DNA of 45,387 nt from Methylococcaceae bacterium (GTDB taxonomy: Bacteria > Pseudomonadota > Gammaproteobacteria > Methylococcales > Methylococcaceae), in contig CADDZF010000008.1 of the NCBI GenBank assembly GCA_902812445.1, positions 1 to 45,387 on the forward strand. Reading direction: 5' to 3'. The position numbers and the translations under genes are program-made. Below, one piece after another: positions 10,440 to 21,105 of this stretch. A model generated the notes under the pieces. That model was not told the DNA's origin and searched no databases. It saw only the letters and a list, made by a program, of their open reading frames with translations. Within the stretch, counting starts at the first letter, position 1. Each line of letters begins with the position of its first letter.

Positions 10440-11393
10440 CTAATGCTGTGTCGACAAGACCGCGGCGCCGGTGACCAGCAGGTTGAGCAGAGTAACGGGC
10501 AACATGACTTTCCAGCCGAAGGACATCAACTGGTCGTACCGTGGCCTCGGCAGGGCGGAGCGGACGAGGATGAAAAAAATGATGACCAAGGACGTCTTCA
10601 GCATAAACCACAGCAGGGGCGGCAGAAACGCAGGTCCCAGCCAGCCGCCGAAGAACAAAGTGACCATCATGGCGGCGTTCAACGTGACGCTCAGATACTC
10701 GCCGACGAAGAACATGCCGAACTTCATGCCGGAATATTCCATGTGAAAGCCCGCGACGAGTTCCTGCTCGCCTTCCGGAAGGTCGAACGGCGCGCGATGC
10801 ATTTCGGCGATGGCGGCGATCGTGAATGTGACCAGACCGGCGATCTGGGGCAGGCAAAACCAGACGTCCCGCTGCGCCTCGACGATCTCGCGCAGGTTGA
10901 AAGAGCCCGCCAGCATGACGACGCCCATCACGGACAGCCCCATGAATACTTCGTAGCTGATGGTCTGCGCGGCGGCTCGAAGGCTTCCGAGCAGGGCGTA
11001 CTTGTTGTTGGAGACATAGCCGGCCAGCACCACGCTGTAGACCGAAAGCGAGGAAAGCGCCAGAAAATAGAGCAGGCCGAAATTGAAATCGACGACGCCG
11101 ATCCCGGGCGCGAACGGAATGACGACAAAGCCTGTCAGCGTCGCGATCATGATGATCGCGGGCGCGATGAAAAAGACCGGCCTGTCGGCGAACGGCGGCG
11201 TCCAGTCCTCCTTGAAGAAGATCTTGATCATGTCGGCCGCGACCTGCATGAGCCCCAGGGGACCGAGGCGATTAGGGCCCAAACGGTCCTGCCAGATGCC
11301 GATCAGGCGGCGCTCGACCCAGATCAACAAGGCGGACACCGTGATGACGGAAAAGAGGATACCGAAAACATTCAAAGGCGAGCCGACGGTCAT
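10440..11393 (-). CDS. nuoH: NADH-quinone oxidoreductase subunit H
   Basis: A membrane subunit of 317 residues at the joint of the two arms; it forms part of the quinone chamber. The signature [20 protein letters not shown] is near the N-terminus, and [20 protein letters not shown] lies in the cytoplasmic loop facing the quinone site. I chose the ATG at 11393; longer starts overlap the end of nuoG and add Arg-rich unconserved residues. It lies 4 bp after the nuoG stop. Confidence 0.97.
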   Translation of the reverse strand: MTVGSPLNVFGILFSVITVSALLIWVERRLIGIWQDRLGPNRLGPLGLMQVAADMIKIFFKEDWTPPFADRPVFFIAPAIIMIATLTGFVVIPFAPGIGVVDFNFGLLYFLALSSLSVYSVVLAGYVSNNKYALLGSLRAAAQTISYEVFMGLSVMGVVMLAGSFNLREIVEAQRDVWFCLPQIAGLVTFTIAAIAEMHRAPFDLPEGEQELVAGFHMEYSGMKFGMFFVGEYLSVTLNAAMMVTLFFGGWLGPAFLPPLLWFMLKTSLVIIFFILVRSALPRPRYDQLMSFGWKVMLPVTLLNLLVTGAAVLSTQH

Positions 11394-11397
11394 GGTC

Positions 11398-14076
11398 TTA
11401 CGCCTCCGCCTTGCGAATCGATCCAGGTTCACTTAGCGGTGCGAACCAGGGCACGCCAGGCAAACCGGCCGGGATGCCCAGCAAACCTTCCGCCAGCTCG
11501 GCCTTCAATAACACCACCAGGCGCACCGTCACCCCCGCCAGTTCCAACTCGACTGCATCGCCAGCGCCAACCCCGAGCTCGCGGGCATCTGCGGGATTGA
11601 GCGCAAGATAAGGTTCTGGAGCACGCTCCGCCACGGGGGGCGACAACATGCTGAGCGCTTCGCTGCCGAAAACATGGTACAGCGGCGCCACTTGCCGTAG
11701 TTTCCGCTCGGCCCCCGGCACCCGGGTAAACCACGGAAATTCCGCGTTGACCTTGGGTTCTATCAGCCGCACACCAGGATCGCCGCCGCTCAACTGTCCG
11801 CCGGGTTCATCCTGAAGCTTGAAGACCGATTGGTTGGAGTTCCAGCCCGGCGCCCAGACGCTGGGATTCAGCGAAGGCGGGCAACCCGATGACACACCTT
11901 CCATCGAAAAAGACAGCGCTGAATCCTCATCTACGGGCTGTTTCGGCTCGCTTACCCGGACGTTCGCCCGTATCGCCGTGCGGCCGCTGTAGCGGTGCGG
12001 CTGTCGCGGAACCTTCATGCCCTCGATGCGGAAGTTCGCGCTCGGCGCGGCGCGCAGGATCGGTTGTAGAACCGGCAGGGCGCTGGCGCAAGCTTCGGTG
12101 ATGTAATCGAGATGACGCCACCGCACCTGCATGGCGTCGAGCAGCCAGCGCCAACTGTCCTGCACTTCGCCGGCGGGCGGGAAAACCGAGAAGAAGCGCT
12201 GCGCCCGGCCTTCGCTGCTTACCAGAGTGCCCTCGGTTTCCGCGAAGGTGCTCCCCGGCAGCACCAGTTCGGCCTTTTTCGCGGTGTCGTGGAAAATGTG
12301 ATCAATCACGACCACCCGTTTGGCGCCTGCTAGAAAGCGGTCGACCTTGTCTCTTGCGGCGCGTCGGTAAAGGTCGTTTTCAAGGATCACGACGGTATCC
12401 GCCGCGCCCTCGTCTACCGCCTGGAACGCTGCCTCCAGGTCGCCGCCGCCTATCAGCCCAAGACCCAGACTGTTGCACTCGGGGGCCACGAAGCTCACGT
12501 CCGCCGCTGCGCCACGCAGCCGAGCCAGCGCAACAGCGATGTTCGCCGCGGCTTCGATCACCGATTCGCTGTAAAGGCTGACGCCGGTGACGATCAACGG
12601 GCGTTTCGCCTCGCGTAGGGCTTGGGCGATGGTCGCGGCCAGATCATCCGCTGTGGATAGGAGTTCCTCGACCGCGGGCGATTCGGCGTCGAGCCTGTGG
12701 GCAACGGCGAATCCCAGGCGGGCGAGTTCCTCGGGGTGAGCCCGATACACTCCGGCCGCTACGTCGTCGAGACCGGTTGCCGCCAAACTGGCGATGAACA
12801 GCGGACTTTTCGCATCCTGCGCAGCATCGCGTACGCCAGCGTCCTGCCAGCGGGGAATCTTGAGCTGGTCGGCGATTTCGAAAGCCTCGTTACGCACCGC
12901 CTGGCGCAAGGCCAGCGCGAGCCGCGGAGCGGTACTGCCGACGTCCTCGCCGAGCACCAAGACGGCGTCCGCTTGCTCGATCTCTCGCAGACTCGGCAGG
13001 TGCACCGGAGCCTGCTGCACGATGTCGAGCATGAGTTTGATCAGGGCGCCTTCCCGGTCGGCGAATCCCGGATGAAAGCGTTCCTGCCCGACCAGTTCGC
13101 GCAGCGCGAAATTGGCCTCGAGACTGGCGCGCGGTGATCCAATGCCGATGACGTTCTCGCCGCTTTTCAGAATCGCCGCAAAGCGTTCCTGCGCGGCCTG
13201 CCTGCCGACGGCCTGCTGGCCGAGGATCGACGGCTTGCGGATGCGCGCGGGACTATTGACGAAGCCATAGCCGAAGCGTCCACGATCGCAGAGAAAATAG
13301 CCATTGATCTCGCCGTGGTAGCGATTGACGATGCGCCGCAACGTGCCGTAGCGCTCGCCCGGGCTGGTATTGCAGCCGAGCGAGCAATGCGCGCAGATCG
13401 ACGGCGCGTTCTGCAGATCCCATTTGCGCGTGTAGTGGGCGCTGAACGTCTTGTCCGTAAAGACGCCGGTGGGGCAGACTTCCGCCAGATTGCCGCTGAA
13501 CTCGTTTTCGAGGACGCCGTCCTCGTGGCGTCCGAAATAGACGTGGTTGTGCGCGGCGAATACGTCGAGATCGCGGCCGCCGGCATAGCCCTGGTAGAAC
13601 CGCACACAGCGATAACAGGCGATACAGCGGTTCATCTCATGATTGATGAACGGCCCCAAATACTGGTTGTAGTGAGTGCGCTTTTTGCCGCGGTAGCGCC
13701 GGAAGGTGTGTCCGGTCATCTCGGTCATGTCCTGCAGGTGGCACTCGCCGCCTTCCTCGCAAACCGGGCAATCGTGCGGATGATTGATCATCAAGAGTTC
13801 GATGATGCCGGCGCGAAATTGGCGGGCTTCCGGCCGCTCCAGGGAGACGCGCAGACCGTCGGCGACCGGCGTCATGCAGGCCATGACGATGCGGCCATGC
13901 CGATCGTCCTGATCCTTGAACTGCAGTACGGCGCACTGACGGCAGGCGCCGACCGAACCCATTGCCGGGTGCCAGCAGAAATACGGCAGGTCCAGTTTTA
14001 GGGAGAGGCAGGCCTTGAGCAAGTTATCGCCGGCGTCGGCCTGGTAGATCGTGCCGTCTATTTCGATTTCAGCCAT
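11398..14076 (-). CDS. nuoG: NADH-quinone oxidoreductase subunit G (large Fe-S subunit)
   Basis: An 892-residue peripheral-arm subunit. The N-terminal 2Fe-2S ferredoxin domain has Cys34, 45, 48 and 67. It is followed by the His/Cys 4Fe-4S motif in [15 protein letters not shown], a ferredoxin-type pair (CIACYRC and a later VCPTG), and the additional CAHCSLGC...C motif of cluster N7 seen in E. coli-type enzymes. The remainder is a molybdopterin-oxidoreductase-like fold that no longer binds molybdenum. I chose the ATG at 14076 (MAEIEIDG), which overlaps the nuoF stop by 8 bp. Confidence 0.97.
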   Translation of the reverse strand: MAEIEIDGTIYQADAGDNLLKACLSLKLDLPYFCWHPAMGSVGACRQCAVLQFKDQDDRHGRIVMACMTPVADGLRVSLERPEARQFRAGIIELLMINHPHDCPVCEEGGECHLQDMTEMTGHTFRRYRGKKRTHYNQYLGPFINHEMNRCIACYRCVRFYQGYAGGRDLDVFAAHNHVYFGRHEDGVLENEFSGNLAEVCPTGVFTDKTFSAHYTRKWDLQNAPSICAHCSLGCNTSPGERYGTLRRIVNRYHGEINGYFLCDRGRFGYGFVNSPARIRKPSILGQQAVGRQAAQERFAAILKSGENVIGIGSPRASLEANFALRELVGQERFHPGFADREGALIKLMLDIVQQAPVHLPSLREIEQADAVLVLGEDVGSTAPRLALALRQAVRNEAFEIADQLKIPRWQDAGVRDAAQDAKSPLFIASLAATGLDDVAAGVYRAHPEELARLGFAVAHRLDAESPAVEELLSTADDLAATIAQALREAKRPLIVTGVSLYSESVIEAAANIAVALARLRGAAADVSFVAPECNSLGLGLIGGGDLEAAFQAVDEGAADTVVILENDLYRRAARDKVDRFLAGAKRVVVIDHIFHDTAKKAELVLPGSTFAETEGTLVSSEGRAQRFFSVFPPAGEVQDSWRWLLDAMQVRWRHLDYITEACASALPVLQPILRAAPSANFRIEGMKVPRQPHRYSGRTAIRANVRVSEPKQPVDEDSALSFSMEGVSSGCPPSLNPSVWAPGWNSNQSVFKLQDEPGGQLSGGDPGVRLIEPKVNAEFPWFTRVPGAERKLRQVAPLYHVFGSEALSMLSPPVAERAPEPYLALNPADARELGVGAGDAVELELAGVTVRLVVLLKAELAEGLLGIPAGLPGVPWFAPLSEPGSIRKAEA

Positions 14077-15343
14077 GAGCGACCCTGACTTTCTTGGCAA
14101 TATAGTTCTCGAAATCTTCCCGAAAATATTTCAGGGCGCTCTGCAGCGGCTCCATGGCGCCCGGCGCCAGGGCGCAGAAGGTGTTGCCCGGCCCTAGAAA
14201 GCCAGTCATCCGCTCCAGTTGCTCGATGTCTTCAAGGCGGCCGCGGCCCTCGACCAGGTCTTGCAGCAAGTCCACGGTCCACGGCAGACCGTCGCGACAG
14301 GGGGTACACCAGCCGCAGGACTCCTGGGCAAAAAACTGTTCCAGATTCAGCACGAAACGCACCGCACAGGTTTTATCGTCGAGCAGGATCAGCGTGCCGG
14401 TGCCGAGGCGGCTGTCGACCTCGGTGACGGCATCGAAGTCGAGCGGGATATCGAGGTGCTCGGGCAGCATGAAATCGGTCGACGCGCCGCCCGGCAGAAA
14501 GCCCCGCAGCGAATAACCCTCCTGCATGCCGCCGGCGTGTTCTTCGATGATTTCCCGCGCGGTGGTGCCCATCGGCAATTCCCAGGCGCCGGGACGCCTG
14601 ACCCGGCCGCTCACGCCGTACAGCTTGGTACCGGCATCGGCGGTCTTGCTCAGGCCTTTGTACCAGTCGACGCCGTAGTGGACGATGTGCGGCACGTTGC
14701 ACAGCGTTTCGACGTTATTGACGATGGTCGGCTTGCCGAACAGCCCTGAGACCTGCGGGTACGGCGGCTTGGCGCGGGGTATGGCGCGCCTGCCCTCGAG
14801 CGAATTGAGCAGCGCCGTTTCTTCGCCGCAGATATAGCGGCCGGCACTGGTGTGGAGGTAGAGATCCAAATCGTAGCCCGAGCCGAAAATGTCGTCTCCG
14901 AGATAATTCCGCTCGTAAGCCGCACCGATGGCCTGGCTCAGCCGCTCGGCGGCGAGACGGTATTCGCCGCGCAGAAAAATATACGCCGTGCTGGCCTGAA
15001 TGGCATACGCGCTGATGATCACGCCTTCCACCAGCTGGTGCGGATCGCCCTCCATGAGCAGGCGATCCTTGAACGCGCCCGGCTCCATTTCATCGCCATT
15101 GACGATGAGGTACTTGGTTCTGGGCGCGTCATCGCCCATCGGCACGAAGCTCCATTTGACGCCGGTGGAAAAGCCCGCGCCGCCGCGTCCGCGGAGCCCG
15201 GTATCCTTGACCGTTTGCTGCACCTCCAGGGGCGCCATGGCCAGCGCCTTGCGCAACCCCTCGTAGCCGCCGCTCTGCAGGTACTCCTCCAGCGTAGCCG
15301 GCGTGCCATCCGCCTTGAAGTTCTTCGTTAAAGGTTTTTCCAT
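14069..15343 (-). CDS. nuoF: NADH-quinone oxidoreductase subunit F (FMN, NADH-binding)
   Basis: A 424-residue subunit that oxidises NADH, holding FMN and cluster N3. The glycine-rich flavin/NADH motif GLRGRGGAGFSTGVKW is near the N-terminus. The N3 cysteines appear in ESCGWCTPCRDG (about residues 340-350) plus a later Cys in NTFCALAPG. The length is standard. It follows nuoE by 6 bp. Confidence 0.98.
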   Translation of the reverse strand: MEKPLTKNFKADGTPATLEEYLQSGGYEGLRKALAMAPLEVQQTVKDTGLRGRGGAGFSTGVKWSFVPMGDDAPRTKYLIVNGDEMEPGAFKDRLLMEGDPHQLVEGVIISAYAIQASTAYIFLRGEYRLAAERLSQAIGAAYERNYLGDDIFGSGYDLDLYLHTSAGRYICGEETALLNSLEGRRAIPRAKPPYPQVSGLFGKPTIVNNVETLCNVPHIVHYGVDWYKGLSKTADAGTKLYGVSGRVRRPGAWELPMGTTAREIIEEHAGGMQEGYSLRGFLPGGASTDFMLPEHLDIPLDFDAVTEVDSRLGTGTLILLDDKTCAVRFVLNLEQFFAQESCGWCTPCRDGLPWTVDLLQDLVEGRGRLEDIEQLERMTGFLGPGNTFCALAPGAMEPLQSALKYFREDFENYIAKKVRVAHG

Positions 15344-15349
15344 GGCTAT

Positions 15350-15817
15350 TCAGGTCTTGACCGGAAAAATCGCATCGAGCCTCGCCGGGTCGATCTCAAA
15401 ATAGGTCTCATCGCCCACCATCATCACCGGCGCCCGGTGGCAGGCGCCCAGGCAGACGATAGGCAGCAGCGTGTACTCGCCGTCCTGCGTAGTTTCGCCG
15501 AGCTTGATGCGCAAGCGCTTTTCCATTTGCTCCCGCAGTTCCTCCGCGCCGAGTATCCAGCAGCTCACGCTGTTGCAGTAATGGATCACCTTTTTCCCCA
15601 CCGGCCTTCGGTAGATCAGGTTATAGAACGTCGCCACGCCATCCAGCTGGTCGGGCGACATGCCGAGCACTTCGGCGATATCCTTGATATGTTCATCGGA
15701 CACCCAGCCGTGACGCTGCTGCACGATTTTCAGCGCTTCGATCGAAGCCGCCGATTTATCCCGGTAGTGCGCGGCCTCTTCCCGGATGGCCTCGCGTTCA
15801 GCCTCGCTCAGCGCCAT
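15350..15817 (-). CDS. nuoE: NADH-quinone oxidoreductase subunit E (2Fe-2S)
   Basis: A 155-residue thioredoxin-like subunit holding cluster N1a. The four ligands are Cys81, Cys86, Cys122 and Cys126 (CNSVSC and CLGAC). The N-terminal helical bundle IVQQRHGWVSDEHI is typical. It follows nuoCD by 15 bp and partners NuoF in the NADH module. Confidence 0.98.
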   Translation of the reverse strand: MALSEAEREAIREEAAHYRDKSAASIEALKIVQQRHGWVSDEHIKDIAEVLGMSPDQLDGVATFYNLIYRRPVGKKVIHYCNSVSCWILGAEELREQMEKRLRIKLGETTQDGEYTLLPIVCLGACHRAPVMMVGDETYFEIDPARLDAIFPVKT

Positions 15818-15832
15818 GTTTGCCCTTCCGCG

Positions 15833-17608
15833 TTAGCGATCCACATCGGCCATGACGAAGTCGATGCTGGCCAGAATGGCGATGAGGTCGGCGATCATCA
15901 GGCCCCGGCTCATGATCGGTATCATCTGCAAGTGCGGAAACGAGGGCGTCCGGATGCGCGTACGGTAGGACATGGTATTGCCGTCGCTGGTGAGGTAGTA
16001 ACCGTTCAGGCCTTTAGTCGCCTCGACCGTGATGCACGCTTCGCCGGGTGGGATCACAGGTCCCCAGCTTACGCTCAGAAAATGCTGGATCAAGGTTTCG
16101 ATATCGTGCATCGTGCGGTCCTTGGGCGGCGGCGTGGTCAGCGGGTGATAGGCTTTGTGCGGACCTTCCGGCATGTTGTTGACGCACTGCTCGATGATGC
16201 GGATGCTCTGACGCATTTCCTCTACCCGTACCAGGCAGCGGTCATAGCAATCGCCGTGCTGCGCGATGGGGATCTCAAACTCGAAGTTCTGGTAGCCCGA
16301 ATAAGGACGGGCCTTGCGGTAGTCCCATCCGAAGCCAGTCGCGCGCAGGCCCGGCCCGGTAGCGCCCCATTCGATCGCCTCGTTGGTCGTGTAGGCGCCG
16401 ATCCCTCGGGTGCGCCGCCGGATGAGTCCGTTTTCCATCACCATCGTGTCGTAGTCATCCAGGCGCGGCGGAAAATAGGCGATGAATTCGCGGATGCGCT
16501 TGGCCCAGCCTTCCGGCAAGTCCATCGCCACGCCGCCGATGCGAAAATAACTCGAATGCATGCGCGCGCCGGTGATCGCTTCGATGATCTCGAACAGCTT
16601 TTCGCGGTCGATGAACATGTAGAAGATGGGCGACATCTGGCCGATGTCCTGGGCGAAGGTGCCATAGAACAGCAGGTGGCTGGCAATGCGGTAGAACTCC
16701 GAGATCATGACGCGGATGACCTGGGCGCGCTCGGGAACCTCGATACCTGCCATCTTCTCGATAGCCATCAGGTAGGGCAGGTTATTCAGCGAGCCGCCCA
16801 GATAGTCGACACGGTCGGTGTAGGGAATATAGGTGTGCCAGCTCTGCCGCTCGCCCATCTTTTCGGCAGCACGGTGATGGTAGCCGATGTCGGGCACGGC
16901 ATCGACGATTTCCTCACCGTCGAGCTGCAGCGCGACCCGAAATACGCCGTGTACGCTCGGATGATTGGGACCGAGATTGAGGAACATGAAATCGGACTCG
17001 GCGCTGTGGCGCTGCATGCCCCACTCTTCCGGCACGAACTTGAGCGCTTCCTGTTCCCGCTCCTGCCTTTCCTCGGGCAGGCTGAACGGCTCCATCTCGG
17101 TGGCGCGGGCCGGATGATCCTTGCGCAAGGGATGTCCGTTCCAGGTGGGCGGCAGCAGGATGCGTCGCAGATTCGGATGGCCCTCGAAACGGATACCAAA
17201 CATGTCGAACGCTTCCCGCTCGTACCAGTTGGCGTTAGCCCACAGGCCCGTGATCGACGGCAGCGTCGGATGGCTCTCGGGCAGCGCCACTTTCAGGCGG
17301 ATGTCGTCGTTACGGCCGAACGAGAGCAGGTGATAGACCACCGTGAAGTCGCTGTCCGGCATTCCCTCCCGATGTACGCGGACGCGTTCATCGATGCCAG
17401 CGAGGTCGTAGAGCATGCCGTAAGGCTGGCCGATTTCGTGTTTGAGATAACGGAGCACTTCGAGCAAGCGCTCCTTGGGCAGCCAGACGGTCGGGATTCC
17501 GTCGTGGGTGGCTTGTGGCACGAAGCCTTCGGCGCCAAATCGGCCATGGAGCGCCTCGATGACGGGGGCAACGCCGGCGCCTTTTTGTTGTCTGACTGCG
17601 GTCTCCAT
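15833..17608 (-). CDS. nuoCD: Fused NADH-quinone oxidoreductase subunits C/D
   Basis: A 591-residue fusion of the 30-kDa (C) and 49-kDa (D) subunits, as in E. coli and many gammaproteobacteria. The C part (to about residue 200) contains [14 protein letters not shown] and [14 protein letters not shown]. The D part starts near [12 protein letters not shown] and contains the quinone-site residues around [10 protein letters not shown] and GCD-type C-terminal segment [10 protein letters not shown] chose the ATG at 17608, with GGAG upstream. The same frame is open for 78 more Arg-rich codons, back into the end of nuoB, but that part resembles no NuoC. See the separate note on the 199-bp gap. Confidence 0.96.
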   Translation of the reverse strand: METAVRQQKGAGVAPVIEALHGRFGAEGFVPQATHDGIPTVWLPKERLLEVLRYLKHEIGQPYGMLYDLAGIDERVRVHREGMPDSDFTVVYHLLSFGRNDDIRLKVALPESHPTLPSITGLWANANWYEREAFDMFGIRFEGHPNLRRILLPPTWNGHPLRKDHPARATEMEPFSLPEERQEREQEALKFVPEEWGMQRHSAESDFMFLNLGPNHPSVHGVFRVALQLDGEEIVDAVPDIGYHHRAAEKMGERQSWHTYIPYTDRVDYLGGSLNNLPYLMAIEKMAGIEVPERAQVIRVMISEFYRIASHLLFYGTFAQDIGQMSPIFYMFIDREKLFEIIEAITGARMHSSYFRIGGVAMDLPEGWAKRIREFIAYFPPRLDDYDTMVMENGLIRRRTRGIGAYTTNEAIEWGATGPGLRATGFGWDYRKARPYSGYQNFEFEIPIAQHGDCYDRCLVRVEEMRQSIRIIEQCVNNMPEGPHKAYHPLTTPPPKDRTMHDIETLIQHFLSVSWGPVIPPGEACITVEATKGLNGYYLTSDGNTMSYRTRIRTPSFPHLQMIPIMSRGLMIADLIAILASIDFVMADVDR

Positions 17609-17807
17609 CGAGCGCTCCAGGACGTTATATGGGGCTAGGCGGCGATTGGCGGGCTGCTGCGACCGGGCAGCGCTTCGGCTGCGCCTGCCTTCGGCACAGT
17701 CGGTAGCGCTCGCCGCCAGCGTGCGCCGGCGAGCACGGCCGCGATCTGAACCCGGTTCTGACCGTGATCGGGCTGCAGGGTCTGCATTCTCTCTATACCA
17801 AAGGGGC
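17609..17807. other. Unusual 199-bp gap between nuoB and nuoCD
   Basis: All other nuo junctions here are at most about 70 bp, so this gap stands out. It is GC-rich and contains short imperfect hairpins (for example GCAGC, 6-nt loop, GCTGC around 17670) and no stop codon in the nuoCD frame. It may be a small inserted repeat, an RNA processing site, or an unconserved extension of NuoCD. Confidence 0.4.
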
Positions 17808-18446
17808 TCACAAGTGGTATGGATCCCGCAATGCCCGGGCACGCATCCTATCCGCCTGCTTGAGATCGCGCAAACTCGGCTTCGCTGCCTTTTCCACGCC
17901 TTGAGGACCCACGAGCCAGCTCAAAGGGCGCTTTTCCCTGCCGACGGCGTTCTGCAGCAGCAGCAAGCCTTCGAGGAGCGCTTCCGGCCGCGGCGGACAG
18001 CCCGGCACGTAGACATCGACCGGCAAAAACTTATCGACGCCCTGGACAACGCTGTAGACGTCGTACATGCCGCCAGAATTGGCGCAGGAGCCCATGGAGA
18101 TCACCCATTTGGGTTCCAGCAACTGATCATAGAGGCGCTTGATCACAGGCGCCATCTTCATGAACACCGTGCCGGAAATGACGATGAGGTCGGCCTGCCG
18201 GGGACTGGCGCGGATCACCTCGGAGCCAAAGCGGGCGATATCGAAACGGCTGGTGAATGCCGTCGCCATTTCCACGTAACAGCAGGAAAGCCCGAAATTG
18301 AACGGCCAGATGGAGTTCTTGCGACCCCAAGCAACCATATCTTCCACCCGCGCCATGAGAAAGTTGCGGCGGACGGCCTCTTCATAGGTCTGTTGCCCCG
18401 GCCCGGGTGCCGGATCATCGCGTGCATGGGTAAGCTGCCAGGACAA
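17808..18446 (-). CDS. nuoB: NADH-quinone oxidoreductase subunit B (cluster N2)
   Basis: A 212-residue subunit carrying the terminal cluster N2 next to the quinone site. Ligands are the tandem Cys55-Cys56 (LSCCYVE), Cys121 (GSCANSGG) and Cys150 (VPGCPPRPE). The likely start is TTG at 18444-18446, because a strong AGGAGG lies just upstream and the next ATG would cut into conserved sequence. The C-terminal 25 residues are basic and unconserved. It lies 8 bp after nuoA. Confidence 0.95.
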   Translation of the reverse strand: MSWQLTHARDDPAPGPGQQTYEEAVRRNFLMARVEDMVAWGRKNSIWPFNFGLSCCYVEMATAFTSRFDIARFGSEVIRASPRQADLIVISGTVFMKMAPVIKRLYDQLLEPKWVISMGSCANSGGMYDVYSVVQGVDKFLPVDVYVPGCPPRPEALLEGLLLLQNAVGREKRPLSWLVGPQGVEKAAKPSLRDLKQADRMRARALRDPYHL

Positions 18447-18454
18447 GGAGCCTC

Positions 18455-18868
18455 CTAGTTATTTATTTTCGATTCCACCCGGCGCTGCCGGCGGGTACGC
18501 CAATCCAGCGCGCCGATAAGCCAGAGATAGGCGAGCGCCGCTATCAGCACGAAGATAAAGACCACAATCTCGATAAAACCGGCCCAGCCCGATTCACGAA
18601 AGGCAACCGCCCAGGCGAAGAGGTAAACGGCCTCCAGATCAAAAATGACAAAAAAAATGGCGATGAGGTAGAACTGCACGGAGAAGCGGATTTTGGTGTC
18701 GCCGACCGGAACGATGCCCGATTCGAAAGGCTCGACCGTCGCCTTTCCCCGGCTCCGCTGGCCCAGAAGATTCGGCAAGCCGAGCATGACGCCGACCACA
18801 ACCAGCACCGCTGCGAAATAAATGATGAGCGGCCATAAAGCTGTCGTCTGAGCCATTCCGGGATTCAC
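18455..18868 (-). CDS. nuoA: NADH-quinone oxidoreductase subunit A
   Basis: A membrane subunit of 137 residues with three predicted helices, first gene of the operon. The loop motif FESGIVPVG and the segment [22 protein letters not shown] are diagnostic; the loop has Ser where many homologues have Cys. A GTG start at 18868 has AGAGG upstream; an ATG at 18856 is the alternative. The promoter should lie between here and the divergent GH39 gene. Confidence 0.96.
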   Translation of the reverse strand: MNPGMAQTTALWPLIIYFAAVLVVVGVMLGLPNLLGQRSRGKATVEPFESGIVPVGDTKIRFSVQFYLIAIFFVIFDLEAVYLFAWAVAFRESGWAGFIEIVVFIFVLIAALAYLWLIGALDWRTRRQRRVESKINN

Positions 18869-19352
18869 AGCGCCTCTTTACTCGGTTGATTCTGCATTCT
18901 TTATTATTTGGAAGCGCGCGTTACCGCCTGCTAGCGCTCGCGCAGCCAGCCCGTCTCGCACTGCTTTTCGGCTCAGTTTGTAACATGCTTCAAGGCTGAG
19001 GACAAGTCGGCCCGAGGCGCCCAGTGCTGCCTGCGTATTATCGGCCTCGCCTCGGACAGCATCAGCACTAGCTGTGCCAAACGACGCACGTGTCTTTTTA
19101 CACTTCAACGCCACTCCTTATCGGTTCAAGAGCGTCGTGCAAGCACTAGACGGCGGCGATCTAGCGGTAATTCTTGCACGCCAGCCGGTAACTCTTACCG
19201 GCTGGGGCAGCGCAATTGGCGGAGAAAGACCGGCTTGGTATGATGCTATCGGGCCGCTCTGCGATGGCATGGAACGTGATCGCCGGCAGTAGCGTTCTAC
19301 GACGGCCGGTGGTCCTTGGCGAGAACGGCATCAGCAATTTCGGTAGGAGCGT
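18869..19352. promoter_or_regulatory. Divergent control region between nuo and GH39-zwf operons
   Basis: This 484-bp region separates nuoA (minus) from the GH39 gene (plus). I find no credible gene in it; the secG and tRNA-Leu often found upstream of nuo are absent. It holds a striking pair of inverted repeats (listed separately). I could not place -35/-10 boxes with confidence on either strand. Confidence 0.6.
19166..19205. promoter_or_regulatory. Paired inverted repeats, candidate operator/activator sites (copy B)
   Basis: The strong site at 19181-19205 is a perfect 11-bp inverted repeat: CCAGCCGGTAA, spacer CTC, TTACCGGCTGG. An imperfect copy, GGTAA-TTC-TTGCA, lies at 19166-19178. The centres are 21 bp apart, about two helical turns, so two dimers could bind the same face. 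The GH39 start is about 150 bp downstream. A matching pair occurs at 29206-29240. Confidence 0.5.
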
Positions 19353-20810
19353 ATGAGCGCTATCTTTACGGCGGATTTTTTGGCTCCTTTGGGCCCCTTG
19401 AACCACTTCTGGGAGCATACAGTCGGCAGCGATCACGCTCCGGTCGCGCTGCGGGCGGACTGGCGGGAACAGTTGCGCACCGCGCATGACGAACTCGGTT
19501 TCCGACACGTGCGCTTCCACGGGCTTCTGTCCGACGACATGGGCACGCTGATCTGTCACCGGCAAAAACTCGTCTACTCGTTTTTCAACTGCGACAGTAT
19601 CATCGATTTTCTGTTGTCTATCGATATGCGTCCGTTCGTCGAACTCTCCTTCATGCCGGCGGCGCTCGCTTCCGGCGATGAAACGGTGTTTCGCTACCGC
19701 GCCAACGTGACGCCGCCGTGGGATTACCGGCAATGGTCGGCGCTGATCGGCAAGCTGGCGGCACACTGGGTCGAACGCTACGGCGTGAACGAAGTGCGGA
19801 AGTGGTTTTTCGAGGTATGGAACGAGCCCAACCTGAAAGTTTTCTGGCCCGCCTCGCGCGAGGCTTATTTCGAGCTGTACCGGCATGCCGCGGTGGCGCT
19901 CAAGGCGGTGGACGAAAAACTTAAAGTCGGCGGACCGGCCACCGCGATGAACGCCTGGATCTGCGATTTTCTCGAATTTTGCCAACGAGAGGCGGTGCCC
20001 GTCGATTTCGTCAGCACCCATCACTATCCCACCGACGCCTTCGGCGAACCGGGCGATGACACCGTGACGCAATTGTCCAAGAGCCGCCGCAGCGCGCTGC
20101 GCGAGCAGGCGCGGGCCAGCCGTGACAGTGCCCGCGGCAAACCGGTTTATTACACCGAGTGGAATTCATCGTCCAATCCGCGCGACCCGCTGCACGATGA
20201 GCCTTACGCCGCCGCTTTCGTAATCAAGACCGTCATGGAGGCGAACGGCTTGGTCGAGGGCTACAGCTACTGGACCTTTTCGGATATCTTCGAGGAGATC
20301 TACTTTCCTTCCGTGCCATTTCATGGCGGCTTTGGTCTGCTGACCCTGCACGGCATCGCCAAGCCGGCTTACCGGGCTTTTCAGCTGCTGCATCGTCTCG
20401 GCGAGGCGCGACTAAACGTGGAAGGCAAGCATGCGACGGTCGATGCCTGGGCTGTCCGCAATCACCGCGGCGCCGCGATCCTTCTCAGCAATTTCGCCTT
20501 GCCACGGCACCCTGTGGCCGAAGAGCGGGTGCAGTTTACGCTCGCCGGCGCCTCCGAACCGGAGTCAGCCACGATCGCGCGTATCGATCAGGATCATGCC
20601 AACGCGAAAAAGCTGTGGCAAGCGATGGGGGAGCCGGAATACCTCTCGGCGGGCGAGGTCACCCGGCTAAAAGATGCATCGGTGCTGCGCGAGACCGGCC
20701 AGCCGTTCGACTACCGGGACGGCTGCCTCTACCTGGATATCCGTCTGCCTCCGCAGGCGGTTGCCGCTATCAGTGTGATACTCCGGCCGCAACCGTCCCA
20801 CGACCGATGA
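19353..20810 (+). CDS. GH39-type glycoside hydrolase (beta-xylosidase/iduronidase-like)
   Basis: A 485-residue protein with a clan-A TIM barrel. The acid/base Glu is probably Glu158 in VWNEPN, and the nucleophile Glu269 in YYTEWNSS, both typical of GH39. The barrel covers about residues 1-360; the C-terminal part, about residues 370-480, looks like a beta-sandwich. I see no signal peptide, so it may act in the cytoplasm. TAGGAG lies just upstream of the ATG. GH39 members act on xylosides, iduronides or exopolysaccharides; the true substrate cannot be read from sequence. It heads a plus-strand group with zwf and a glycoamylase-like gene, which suggests carbohydrate turnover feeding the pentose-phosphate or Entner-Doudoroff route. 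Confidence 0.85.
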   Translation: MSAIFTADFLAPLGPLNHFWEHTVGSDHAPVALRADWREQLRTAHDELGFRHVRFHGLLSDDMGTLICHRQKLVYSFFNCDSIIDFLLSIDMRPFVELSFMPAALASGDETVFRYRANVTPPWDYRQWSALIGKLAAHWVERYGVNEVRKWFFEVWNEPNLKVFWPASREAYFELYRHAAVALKAVDEKLKVGGPATAMNAWICDFLEFCQREAVPVDFVSTHHYPTDAFGEPGDDTVTQLSKSRRSALREQARASRDSARGKPVYYTEWNSSSNPRDPLHDEPYAAAFVIKTVMEANGLVEGYSYWTFSDIFEEIYFPSVPFHGGFGLLTLHGIAKPAYRAFQLLHRLGEARLNVEGKHATVDAWAVRNHRGAAILLSNFALPRHPVAEERVQFTLAGASEPESATIARIDQDHANAKKLWQAMGEPEYLSAGEVTRLKDASVLRETGQPFDYRDGCLYLDIRLPPQAVAAISVILRPQPSHDR

Positions 20811-21105
20811 CCATGCAACGAAGGCGGATGGGCACGAGCCATGGCGAACCTGGTGTCGCGCATCTCAAGCGGCTGCGCTTTCGGGCGGTTGGCGCGGCGG
20901 AACGTGGCCGGCCCGAACAGCGGCGCCAAACCGTCGCCTGCGAGCCTGACCTTTAGGGGGGAGTGGATCGCGCATGAGGCCGTTCGCATGAATCGAATCG
21001 CTCCCCGAGATCGTAAGCCATCGGGCATGATGAACCCATCACTGCAATTGCCGCCTCGCAGCGCGGTCCGGCTGCGGCCGAGTGATTTCCGCAACCGCTG
21101 AAGCC
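20811..21105. other. Intergenic region GH39-zwf
   Basis: A 295-bp stretch with open frames on both strands but no recognisable product or good ribosome-binding site. A GGGGGGAG run near 20955 could serve as a ribosome-binding site but is not followed by a plausible gene. No hairpin terminator was seen, so read-through from the GH39 gene into zwf is possible. Confidence 0.4.

Noticed and set aside
15437-17638. Open frame of 733 codons on the plus strand opposite nuoE-nuoCD
   Set aside because: It is a shadow of conserved nuo genes in high-GC DNA; composition is His/Arg/Ala-rich and no family is recognisable.
18878-19114. 78-codon frame upstream of nuoA
   Set aside because: No ribosome-binding site or family; it is not SecG, which often lies here in other species.
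19206-19352. Sigma-54 promoter downstream of the palindromes before GH39
   Set aside because: The only GG-N10-GC match (19221-19234) is poor and lies too close to the palindromes to fit upstream activation.
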